The position numbers were made by a program, and so were the translations under genes. Source: Ligustrum vulgare (lineage: Eukaryota > Streptophyta > Magnoliopsida > Lamiales > Oleaceae). Taken from it: a DNA stretch of 64,000 nt. Positions 11,792 through 21,372 of this stretch are shown in pieces. Position 1 is the stretch's first letter; each line of letters opens with the position of its first letter. The stretch lies in contig OY743189.1 of assembly GCA_963555705.1 (NCBI GenBank), positions 2,249,501-2,313,500 of the forward strand. The letters are read 5' to 3'. Under the pieces are notes generated by a model. It did not search any database, was not told the origin of the DNA, and was given only the letters and a program-made list of their open reading frames with translations.

Positions 11792-11806
11792 TCTGGTATC
11801 AGAACT
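11792..11806 (+). other. Primer binding site, initiator-Met type (degenerate)
   Basis: TCTGGTATCAGAAC follows the 5' LTR end directly. It matches the usual plant retroelement primer site TGGTATCAGAGC, complementary to the 3' end of initiator-Met tRNA, with one changed base. Confidence 0.7.
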
Positions 11807-12199
11807 TGAATCTAGATTCAGTTATTGGTATTCTTGATATTTTCTTTTTTTTCTTGTTCTTCGTGGCAGTTATAAATATTTTCAATTTGATCCATAAGAA
11901 TCAGTCCCAAAAATTCAAAAGTGTTTTTCTTGTTCGTTTTTCGTCCAAATCCAATTCCGTTTTTTCTGCCATACTCGTAGTCCAATTCTCTGGCAGAATA
12001 TTAAAAAAATTCGAAAATTTCATTTTTTTCCATATTCCAAATTTCCTCAATTCCTCAATTTGTTCTTATTCGTATCTTGTTTATCTACGTTGATAAAGAG
12101 TTCTTGGATTGATTATCGGAGTTCTCGATAGGGAAAAAGAGTGATACACGAGTGATAAAGATTTGTGAGGAGTTTTATTTCTTCTTCTTGTTATAAACC

Positions 12200-13099
12200 A
12201 TGACTCGCGGGGAGAGATCTTCATCAATTGGTGACAAAAAACGACCCGAGAGAGGGGATATGATATTGGAGCAGGGTGTTGAATTATTGGCAGAGATGCA
12301 GGCAAAATTTAAGAAGGTAATGGCTAGGATGGATAAAAGAGATGCGATGATTGCCCAATTGAAAAAGGAGCAATCGCGGGCGGACTCTATGGCTATGAGG
12401 AGTAGTAGGCGTGAATGTCATGCTAGGTACGGAGATGGGATGGATGAAAGGCCATTGAAGCGAAAAGAGACATCAAAACGGGAGAGTAGTGATCATGTTC
12501 ACAAAAGGAGGGATGAACTGACAACCAAAGGTAAAAATAATTCTGATTCCAAGCCTCTTAAGGATAAAAATGTTAAGTGCTTTAAATGTTTGGAACGGGG
12601 TCACATTGCACTTGATTGTCCACGTAAGAAGGTTATGTGTGATAGTGAAGGGGCTAAAAGTGTTGTGGTGGATGAGTCAATTATTGATAGGCATGCTCTT
12701 AGCGTTAAGCGTAAGGAGAATGTGGATGGGCAAAGGGATAATATTTTTCGCACTAGATGCTTAGTGGATGAAAAAGTTTGTAGCTTGGTGATTGATGGGG
12801 GAAGTTGTACTAATGTAGTTAGTACAATGTCGGTGGAAAAATTAGGCTTACCTTTAATGAAACATCAAACACATTATAAATTACAATGGTTGACTGAGTC
12901 GGGGGAAGTTAAGGTGAAGAGACAGGCCTTGGTGACTTTTTCTTTTGGTGGATATACTGATGAGGTAATTTGTGACGTGGTGCCTATGAAAATTAGTCAC
13001 ATATTGTTGGGTAGGCCTTGGCAACATGAAAGGGTTGTGCTACACGATGGGTATACGAATAGATACAACCTGGTAAAAGGGGGAAAAAGTTTACTCTAA
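12200..13099 (+). CDS. Retroelement nucleocapsid-protease protein (zinc knuckle + retropepsin)
   Basis: 299 aa. Residues 25-70 are charged and likely coiled coil. A CCHC zinc knuckle lies at C127, C130, H135 and C140 (C-x2-C-x4-H-x4-C). A retropepsin-like domain follows from about residue 185, with active-site triad D199-G-G-S (L-V-I-D-G-G-S-C-T-N) and a closing I-L-L-G-R-P-W motif. This is the gypsy-type order NC then PR, but the capsid domain normally preceding the knuckle is reduced to about 120 residues of basic sequence. The start at 12200 lies about 400 bp inside the element and gives the whole frame. The frame is intact and its stop overlaps the next start (TAATG). Expected role: RNA binding and proteolysis if other proteins are supplied in trans. 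Confidence 0.8.
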   Translation: MTRGERSSSIGDKKRPERGDMILEQGVELLAEMQAKFKKVMARMDKRDAMIAQLKKEQSRADSMAMRSSRRECHARYGDGMDERPLKRKETSKRESSDHVHKRRDELTTKGKNNSDSKPLKDKNVKCFKCLERGHIALDCPRKKVMCDSEGAKSVVVDESIIDRHALSVKRKENVDGQRDNIFRTRCLVDEKVCSLVIDGGSCTNVVSTMSVEKLGLPLMKHQTHYKLQWLTESGEVKVKRQALVTFSFGGYTDEVICDVVPMKISHILLGRPWQHERVVLHDGYTNRYNLVKGGKSLL

Positions 13100-13842
13100 T
13101 GCCACTATCTCCAACTGAAGCCCCGAAAGATCAATTGAAAGTGAAAAGTGAGTTTGAGGGGAAAAATAAGAGAGTTGAGGCCACGACCTCAGAAAAAGGA
13201 GAGGGAGTGAAAAATAAAGAAAAGAGGGTTGATGTTCAAACCTCAGAAAAAGGAGAGGCTGAGTGCAAAAAGCAAAAGAAAAGAGAGTCTACCACAAAAA
13301 TGAGTCTATTTGCACTTACTCACGCTAACACACACCTCCCCAATTCATTAAAATCTATTTTGCAGGGACATAAATCAAGCCATGAACTTAAGACGGGGCA
13401 GAAATTCATTGGCCAAAATGAGCAGGCCAAAAGTTTAAAGGATCGCACAAAGCTTAAACATGATCATCGAGCCCGGAAAAGTAGGGGGAGTCTGAAAAGC
13501 CGATCAAAAATGGATTCAAGGTCGAATCCTTTTCAAGAGAGGGAGTATGATACGATTCGGACCATGCATCCAAGGGTAAAGTCGAGCCATCAGCAATACG
13601 ACAGTGATCTACGTGGAAAACGGAGTAAGTTTCATGTTGGAATCGAGCCGAGAAAGCGAAAGGATCAAGCCGAGCCGAATAATCGAAATTATTTGTGCAG
13701 AAAAGTCATTACGGCCGTAATGAAGATCCTTCACGGCCGTAACTCTTACAATCACGGCCGTAACCAACTATCGGGGAAAAAGGAAGAAATTCAACAGAAC
13801 AAGACTTACGGCCGTAAGTCTGAAAGTTACGGCCGTAACTAA
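13099..13842 (+). CDS. Second frame of the gag-protease element, lysine-rich, reads into 3' LTR
   Basis: 247 codons starting in the TAATG overlap with the protease frame. About the first 60 residues are K/E-rich with two copies of a T-S-E-K-G-E block, then A-L-T-H-A-N-T-H-L-P-N-S, then basic sequence. It resembles the poorly conserved linker that follows protease in gypsy polyproteins, fused by deletion to sequence near the 3' LTR. From 13548 the frame is LTR sequence, with repeated G-R-N/G-R-K encoded by the palindromes. I recognise no enzyme domain. It may be translated by reinitiation, or it may be a fossil linker. Confidence 0.4.
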   Translation: MPLSPTEAPKDQLKVKSEFEGKNKRVEATTSEKGEGVKNKEKRVDVQTSEKGEAECKKQKKRESTTKMSLFALTHANTHLPNSLKSILQGHKSSHELKTGQKFIGQNEQAKSLKDRTKLKHDHRARKSRGSLKSRSKMDSRSNPFQEREYDTIRTMHPRVKSSHQQYDSDLRGKRSKFHVGIEPRKRKDQAEPNNRNYLCRKVITAVMKILHGRNSYNHGRNQLSGKKEEIQQNKTYGRKSESYGRN

Positions 13843-14476
13843 TGAAGCAGTTTTGGATCCGAGAGGCCATTACGGCCGTAAGTATATTCTTCACGACCGT
13901 AACTGAGTAGTGGCCAGATTTTCGAGGATTTTTAATTATTTAGTTTCCTTTTTTGGTTTTTAGGTTATTTTCCTAATTTAGTATTCTAGTTTAATTAGAA
14001 TTCTATTTTGAGTAAATTAGCGGCCAGGTTATTTTGTTTATTTATATTCTTTTTCATAATTGTAAAGAACAGTTTAGTTTGAGTTTATGAATTTGAGTTG
14101 AGAGAGTTTTCTCCAATTGAAAGGTTGATGAGTCACTTTGGTGTTCTTAGAGAACAAATCCAACTTATCAAATATTGTGAAAATATTTGTGGCGTTGAAC
14201 TTATTAAATATTCGCAAGAATATTTTTGGCGTTTCCAATTAGAATCTTATCAAGGAAATTGACAAGTCCTTGTGGTGTTTCGAAAACCTTGGATCTCGAT
14301 TTCGCATCGCCAATCTTCGCGTCGTGAATCTTGGGTCAAGGTCCTATCGTCAATTTTATCTTTTGAGTATTTTAATTCTTGTTTATTTTCGTGTTTGATC
14401 TGATCTAGATCTTTCCTAGGTTTTAATTTTGTTATTTTCGCGTGTTTGTCGAGATTCCCCGATTGAGATCTCATCA
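13548..14476 (+). repeat. 3' LTR of gag-protease element
   Basis: 929 bp, same ends as the 5' LTR and the same palindrome cluster (13706-13905) and hairpin region (14166-14275). It carries one more palindrome copy than the 5' LTR. Confidence 0.9.
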
Positions 14477-14689
14477 ATAGCCCTGTCAAAAACGAAGTCT
14501 CTGTGAAAGGAGAAACATTAATTCCATTCAAGAGGCTTAATTGTTGGGGCTCTTCTAATATATAGCAAAGCTGCTTATCATAAAATGTCGCTATTTATAG
14601 GGATTGAAGTTGCTACAAAATGCTAAGTCCCGATTTAAGGAAAAGCTGATTTACAGATAAGGCTCCATATGATTCGTCACTTGTAGCAC

Positions 14690-16990
14690 CTCAAATTCTG
14701 TTAACTCGGAACGCTACTAAAGACTAAATTTTGTTTAAATAACCATTTTCAATAAACATCAAATACAAAATATTTTTTCTCTAAAATAATAACAACCAGA
14801 AATAAGTTGCGGAAGCGTATTTGATTGAAATAATTTGATTTTCAATATCAAACATAATGAACGAATCGTCGAACCTTCAAAATATTACAATTCGAAATTT
14901 ATTTGACAAAAGGAAAAATGATTGCTAAAAATACTGGTTTAAAATAAAATTATAAATTAAAATGGATTGTTATTTAATTTCAAGATCGCTCTGCTCATTG
15001 TCATGCATCGACGAACTCCTTACTCTAGAAGGGTGGGAAAAGTGGGGTGAGCATAATGAATTATACTCATTAACATCGCCGAGCTCCTTAACATGTTATT
15101 AGCGCTAATTAAAATTGTGCAATGTGGGCAACCCAAGGACCCACTTTTGATCCCGAATCTATTTACGGTCCCTTGTAACCTTTTTAAAACGTGGAAGCAT
15201 TATATCACAATTAAAATCACACGTCAAGAAATAATATGGACAAAATAACCACAATTTCTTTAATGTATATCCCACCTCAAAGTCTTAAAATTTTCTGAAA
15301 ATTGAATTGGATGTGAAGCTAAAGTGCTTTAGATATTTCTTGCAATTTCGTCTAGCCAAAGAGAAAATAAATTTTAAATTAATATTTTGGGAATTAAAAG
15401 TTTTAAAATGAATTTAAAAGTTTAGTGACTATTTTGAAATTATAAAATAATTAATTTGCAAAGTTTTGAGGCTGAATCAGAATTTTCAGAAATTAAGGGA
15501 CTGATAATTAAAACGTTGTTTAAAATAATTTGGGGACTGAAATAACGAGTTTAAAAATAAAGGGGCTGATCTTTAAAACATTTTAAGACTTGAGACTGAA
15601 TTGAAACATTTTAAAGGATGAGGACTAAAGGGTGATTTTTAAAAATCAAACTATTTAATCAAAATCAGTACTCTCTGTCTAATTCAGATTTAACAAAAGA
15701 AGAAAAGGAAGAGAGCAAGGCTCTGATGGGGGTTCGCCCCTTTCAAGTCCAAGGCCGCTGCCGGCATCACCGTCGGACACGCCGTGCTCCGGTGGCATTG
15801 ACAAGGTGTGTAGAAGGACGGTGAAGGTGTGGGCGATTGTAGTGAGCTCCGCCTAGTGTTTTCATTTGGTTATATGCTTGAGGCTGGGTTCGGTGATGGA
15901 GGTGGTTGTTGTCGGTAATACTTTGCTCGGTTATTGGTGTCGAGCGTAATTAGAGGAACGGTTTGGCAGTGGATCCATGGAGTCGGACTTTGCATATTGT
16001 GAGATGCAGTCGGAGGTGTCGTTTGGGTTTGGTAGCAATTTCGACGAAGAACCCGGCAACGAAGGCCGGTGGTTCAAGGTATGTATAATGTGTTTCTTGG
16101 TTTATATTTCAAATTTGATTTTTTGGATGGGGAATCGAATTTTGGGTTTGACTTGGTTGAAGGTGGCGATTGCGGTTGTGGTTGGGCAGTGGTGATGATG
16201 TGTTTGTGCGGTGGTGGAACTGGTTATGGTGGTTCAGCGATTGTGTTGTGGCATTTGGGTGGTGTTGATGGTGGAACTGGTGCCGGTCGAAGGTTGGGCA
16301 GTGAATACTTGTTGTGGTTTGATTGTTGTTGAATTGATAGAGGTGCGGTTGTTTATCGAGACGTGGGGTTGCAGTGGGTTGGCTGCAGATTGATTCAATT
16401 TTGGCTTGGTTGATGAAAGCTTCAATTAGGCTTGGTGGAATTGAGCATGAATGAAGGGATTGAAGGTGTGGGTATATTCTTACCGAGCTGATGTTGAAAT
16501 TTGGAGTTCCAAAATTTGTGTCGTGAATTATGGGTGGAACAGGGTATAAATATTGATAGGGGTGTTTTAGTTTGGATAGAATAAGGTTGGGAAGGGTTGT
16601 AGTTAAAATAGATGTGAAAGATTGGACATAATAAACGTTTGGTTTAAAATATGAATATGAAAAACTTGGGAAAGATAAAGCAAGTAAAATATCCCTCGAA
16701 ATATTATTGCTTAAGAGATGGAATTTGGATTATAATATGATAAGATAAATTTGAATTTGGACTTAAAAATAATTTGAATAATAATAAAATTGAAATTTGA
16801 ATTTAAAATAGTTTGAATTTTAAATAAAATGAAGTTTTTTGTTAAAAATCGATTTGGACTTCAATTTATATTTTATTAGCTCGAAATAATCACATGACTA
16901 GACGAATATGCTTTAATTTGAAAATGGGGAAATTATAACGAAATATTTTTATTTGAGAATTGGGAAATAAAATATTTATTTAATATTTAA
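14690..16990. mobile_element. 2.3-kb insertion in the fold-back array, LTR-like, probably antisense
   Basis: The host repeat stops after GATTCGTCACTTG and resumes near CAAACATTTCTTCTGAG. ACTTG occurs at both junctions as a possible target duplication. The left end (TGTAGCACCTCAAATTC) and the organisation (AT-rich, a GC-rich block at 15720-15800, GGTGGG-rich tract at 15850-16400) recall a solo LTR of gypsy type in reverse. Open frames at 15977-16425 overlap on both strands in biased sequence and show no domain. Ends are approximate. Confidence 0.4.
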
Positions 16991-17203
16991 CTTGCAAACA
17001 TTTCTTCTGAGAAAGGACTTGTTTGGAGGGGCTCTTCCAATGTAAAGTGATAATGCTTATCGTAAAGCATCACTACCTAGTAGGACTGAAGTTGCTGCAA
17101 AAAGCCAAGTCAAATTTAGTGAGAAACTGATTTGCAAATGAGGTCCCACTGGTTTATCGCTCGAAGACAAGTGGGGCACTTGTGTGGGGAGCACTCAAAA
17201 ACT

Positions 17204-18068
17204 TGTTTTGAGAATTATTGCAAGAAGTGCACAATAGTTAAAACAAGTAGTAAAGTGAACTCAAGAGTTTGGTTGTCGATCCCACAAAGACTATTTTATC
17301 TATTATTAGCGTTAATTAACCTAAACCTAAACCTAATCTAAAAAAAATAAAATGAATTGGATGTTTTAACTAGTAAAATCTTGAAAGCAAGCAATTATGG
17401 GAATCTAATAACTAAGCAAAAATCAAAGATTGGATTTTTGTCTATGAAGTGAAAGTGTTGGGATTCACGATTGCACTCTATTTCTCATATTCAATTTCTC
17501 ATACCAAGATTTCTTTCTAAAGTAGTATTTAATCAAAATTCACAAATATATCTAATTTTCCCTCTCAAGTTTAATCTAATTAGGTCAACCAAATATCTCT
17601 ATGTTGGATCAGAGTAAGCCCTTATTAAATGCATTCAATAACAAGATTTCATAAAAGATCACAACAACCACAACCATGTATCTTACCCATTTGTTAACTT
17701 GCGAGAATTTATTACCTGGTCTAAGCATATAACTCACCTCTCTACTCATCATAGCTCACAAATAATTGAATTGATGATCAAGCAAATCATACATTAAACT
17801 TAGAAATAAATTCAATACATAACATTAAAGCATGAAACATGAGAAATGAAATTGAAATATTTAAACAAGGTTATATCACTCTTCCCAACTATGGATTTTG
17901 TTACATATGATAAAAGGAACAAAAAAGAACATCACCATTTTTTGGAATTGAATTGATTAACCGTAGGAATTCTTGCACAAATATCCAATCTCCAACTTAA
18001 AAAATCTTGATTTCTTGATTGAAGTCTTCAAAATCTCCCTTTGATTTTTTGTGTTGATAATATGAAAT

Positions 18069-18150
<82 letters not shown>

Positions 18151-18595
18151 TCTAGGTCTTTATATAATTTAGAACACAAAAAATTGCTTTTTTCAAGCTG
18201 GGCCCAGAAAACAAATGAAATAAAATAAAAAATCGAAATCAACTTTGGCCGCAGGCGGACCCCAGCTTTGCAAACCACGGTTCACAAGCGACTGCTTTTT
18301 CTTCCTTTTGTACATTTTGATCCTTCATTATTTGGACGCTTATTCCTCCTAGTTCCTAGCATCTTCAATGTGGTCCTCATATTTCCACTTTTTCCTTAGT
18401 TAATTCCTTCTAATATTGCAACATAAGTCCTTAATCTTTTGGAAGTTTTCAAGTTGGTCCCTACTTTGACATTTTTGCACAATTTTGGTCCGTTTTCTTC
18501 TTTGGGCCTCCAAACACATTTAACAATACCATATTCTAAAATTCTCATAATTGTACAAATTAAATGTTAAAATAAGTGCAAAATCGTACTTATCA
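17204..18595 (-). repeat. 3' LTR of a minus-strand gypsy element, remnant
   Basis: On the minus strand it begins TGATAAGTACGATTTTGCAC at 18595, directly after the tract TTTGGGGATT (18596-18606), a polypurine tract. The far end near 17204 is approximate; it carries the AAGTGCAC...CAAGTAGTAAAG block common at the ends of these LTRs. It interrupts the fold-back array. A second LTR was not found, so the element is truncated; 18607-19780 is AT-rich internal remnant without genes. Confidence 0.55.
18075..18150. repeat. Compound microsatellite (CT)26(CA)12
   Basis: 52 bp of perfect CT followed without a break by 24 bp of perfect CA, inside the LTR remnant. Length is likely variable between individuals. 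Confidence 0.95.
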
Positions 18596-19817
18596 AATCC
18601 CCAAACTTAAACTCTTGTTTGTCCTCGAGTAAGGTAAATTGTTTTACAATCACATATATATAACACAAAAATATAACTAAGACTCTCAACAACTAGACAC
18701 GGGTTAAATAACCTGCCATATTTATTTCAAGATTTAAAACTACTAGTAATTCCTGAATAGTTTTCAAACAATGTTATACAAGCTTTAACTTAATGCATGC
18801 TCGTAATGTGTGTGTGTGTTCAGTCAACTCAATCTAATATAGTGCACTTTGTTAATGGATAAAATCAAATATCGAATAAAAGTAAAAACATTTATCAATT
18901 TATAAGAGTTTGGACTGCTCCTCTTAATAAGGTTTACCTTTTAAGAAGGACTCCAAATCTTAACAAGCTACCAATTTATTTGATTTACAAAATGGATGAT
19001 AATTAGTTAATATTAAAATTTCGTTACCAATGCATTAATTAAATAAATTTAATCATATCTTTATTTTTTGACAAAAATTGGCATGTTTAAAAAAATAATG
19101 AAAAAGGAAAAATATTTATTAATATATTGAAGTTTGAATAAAATATACGTAAGCAACACATTAAAAAATAAACTTAATCAAAATTTAAAATATATTAAAA
19201 GAAAAATTGGTGATAAGGTGGGCAAATTCTCAATGAAAAACGTAAATGAAATTTAAAACAAAAAATTTAATTAAGAGCCTGGCAGTTTTTGGAAAAATTT
19301 GGAGAATTTTGAGTTGAGAGAATGTGTGGTTGAAAAGTGACGAGTTCCATAGATGTGAGGTTGAAATTGAATTTAGGAAAAGTTAATAAAAATGTATATG
19401 AGCAAATAAGTTGTAAGTGTCAAATTTTGAGAGGCGCGGTACGTTGGGTTGTACATGTAGCATTTTCGATTTTGATTAATTTTGTCTTTTTTTAAAATTT
19501 CAAATTTGATAAGATTTTGCAATAAAATGTTATTTGTGCTATATTTTTTATTTGATACGATTGTATAATCAGCATATTTTCATAAATTTTCATCGAAATC
19601 GCTCTCATGGATAGAAATCTGTGCATCGTCAAAATTCTAGTTTTGTTTTGTTTATATTCTAATGAAATGATCCATCCAATGACTCGAACCAAATGAATCG
19701 TTAATTTGACCTTAAATGGGTCGGGTTATTTCTTCATTCCAAGTTCTACCCTCGGTTCGAAATGCATCACATCCACCACAATCATAATCCCAATAGTGAA
19801 ACACCTACTGGAGTAAA

Positions 19818-20425
19818 TTTAACCAATGCTCATCAAATTTTACCTCTCATTCCTACTTGTTCATTAATTTATAAAATATAACACAATGCTCACCCATCTT
19901 CCAATAACCTTACTCGTCCATCACTGTTCTGATTCCCGTCAAGCGCAAGTAACGAATTCCGCCACGCGGACGACAGAAATGGCTCGTGGCATTAACAGAT
20001 GTTAAAATTGCCACATCAGCATATCTTAGAGGGAAAACTACTATCAAAGAGAAAGTTTTCCAGCGTCATCATTTCCCATCGTCAGTTGTCTACTAAATCT
20101 GAAAGTAGATTGGTAAATCTTGCAATTCTAATTCAAAATTTCATTTCAAGGTGTGTTTCGTGTGGATTGGGATATAAGCGTTTACGTTTGGGCTGGTACG
20201 ATTTTGGGCTTGTGTGGCAATTTTAACGTCTGTTAATGCTACATACGATTTTCGTTGTCCACATGACAGAATTCGTTACTTTTGTTTGACAGGAATTAGA
20301 ACGGCAATGAACGAGTAAGGTTATTAGAAAATGGGTGAGCATTTAGTTATATTTTATAAATCCGTGAACAAAAATGTGAGGTAAAGATCGATGAACATTG
20401 GTTAACGGTGTCTTCGGTAAACTTT
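19818..20425. mobile_element. Fold-back MITE with inverted arms of about 200 bp
   Basis: 19825-20020 and the reverse complement of 20210-20415 match over most of their length. Shared blocks include ATTTATAAAATATAAC, TGCTCACCCAT, AATAACCTTACTCGT, AAGTAACGAATTC and GTTAAAATTGCCACA. The spacer is about 190 bp. Long arms with a short centre suggest a Mutator-like or fold-back MITE. Target duplication not determined. It lies about 750 bp upstream of the SFT2 start. Confidence 0.65.
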
Positions 20426-20529
20426 TGTTATAATTAACACAATTTTCAATATCACTTTTTAATCACACATCTTTCTCATCTCCAATTTTTTACTACACAT
20501 CCTAACACAAGCTAAATTTGACTCCAGCG

Positions 20530-21095
20530 GGAGTGGACATTAACCAGTCCAATCCGCTAAAACCGCTCAACCCAACATACCCGATCGGGTTGGGTCGATT
20601 TTTGATGAAAACTGGGTTGAGTTCGGGTTCTACAAAAAAAAAATTTAGTTGGGTTGGGTTGTGGGTTGAGTGAAAAACCCAACCCGACCCGACCCACTCA
20701 ACCCAACAAAATTTTTAAAAATATAAGATCATTTAAATTTCAAGAATTTCAATCACATTTATAATTTGGATGAAATTCAAATATGGTTTGAACATATTTT
20801 AGTTTTATTAGTAAGTATTCAATTTATAATATTTGAGCTTATTATATTTTACATAATTGATTTGAATTAATAGTTGATTTATGTGCTTAATTTTTAAAAT
20901 TTCAAGATTTTTTTGCTAATTGGATCAAAGCTCAAACTACCCAATCCAATCCAACCCGACTGAAACTTGGTTGGGTTGGGTTTGAACTTATACTTGGATT
21001 GGATTGAGTTGATTTTTTATTAACCCGATCATAATGAGTTGAGTTCGAGTTGGACAAAAAACCGACCCAATTCAACCCACGTTGACCCCGCCTAC
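20530..21095. mobile_element. hAT-like non-autonomous repeat in the SFT2 promoter region
   Basis: The ends are GCGGGAGTGGACATTAACC and the roughly complementary GGTCAACGTGGG side, with runs of AACCCGACCC / GGGTTGGGTT just inside both ends and an AT-rich centre. This subterminal repeat style is usual for plant hAT MITEs. It ends about 10 bp before the SFT2 TATA box, so it may influence expression. No clear 8-bp duplication. Confidence 0.4.
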
Positions 21096-21103
21096 CGTTA
21101 TAA

Positions 21104-21114
21104 TTTATAAATAC
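21104..21114 (+). promoter_or_regulatory. TATA box of the SFT2 gene
   Basis: TTTATAAATAC lies 65-75 bp before the ATG at 21179, leaving room for a 5' UTR of about 40 nt. It is the best TATA-like match in the AT-rich segment next to the start codon. Confidence 0.5.
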
Positions 21115-21178
21115 GAACATATATACATACAGGAGAAAGAGGAAATTCATACAGCACAACCTCCATCCCTGTTATAGT

Positions 21179-21372
21179 ATGCATAAAACGGCGCAGACGT
21201 GGTTCACCGGCGGCCCGAGTGGCGATCTCGACAGATCCTCTTCTTCTCTGCTTGCGGACTGGAACACTTATGCCGCTTCCAAGGCTGACGATGGCGAGTC
21301 ATCCGGCCTCGGATTCGACCTCGAAGCAGCCGTTCGTACCGCCAATGATAAAGTCTCAGGCACTTTCAATGT
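21179..21372 (+). CDS. SFT2: SFT2 exon 1
   Basis: Encodes residues 1-64 and two bases of codon 65. Donor GTAAGT at 21373. The exon is GC-richer than its surroundings and follows a short 5' UTR. Confidence 0.93.

Larger units (their letters stand above)
10885..14476 (+). mobile_element. Non-autonomous LTR retrotransposon, gag-protease only, TSD ATAGC
   Basis: Two LTRs (10885-11791 and 13548-14476) both begin TGATACGATTCGGACC and end GATCTCATCA. A perfect target duplication ATAGC lies at 10880-10884 and 14477-14481. The 1.76-kb interior encodes a zinc-knuckle/retropepsin protein and a lysine-rich second frame. Reverse transcriptase, RNase H and integrase are absent, so it must have been mobilised in trans, like TR-GAG elements. 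The LTRs differ by many substitutions and a 22-bp gap in the 5' copy, so the insertion is not recent. Confidence 0.9.
7565..17195 (+). repeat. Fold-back array, right arm, split by three insertions
   Basis: Direct copies of a unit of about 190-260 bp occupy 7565-7928, 10498-10884, 14477-14690 and 16990-17195. Each unit holds, in order, a GAAGGGAGAAAC block, TTCTCTAGAAGAGACTTG, GGGGCTCTTCCAATGTATAG, CGTAAAGCGCCGCTATC, GGGATTGAAGTTGCT, a CTGATTTGCAGATG block and CACTTGAAGACAAG. Removing the insertions rejoins the units cleanly. With the inverted arm at 7190-7558 this forms a large hairpin-capable structure. It resembles fold-back elements or Mutator-like TIRs built of subrepeats. No protein is encoded. 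Confidence 0.65.

Noticed and set aside
15977..16425. Overlapping open frames on both strands as genes
   Set aside because: They are all in a G/T-biased tract, overlap one another, show no domain and lie within a transposon insertion.
17957..18151. Frame encoding a run of Arg-Glu and Cys-Val
   Set aside because: It is a translation of the (CT)n(CA)n microsatellite.
20560..20710. AACCCAACCC/GGGTTGGGTT runs as telomeric repeat
   Set aside because: The unit is not the plant telomere TTTAGGG and is irregular; it fits hAT subterminal repeats.
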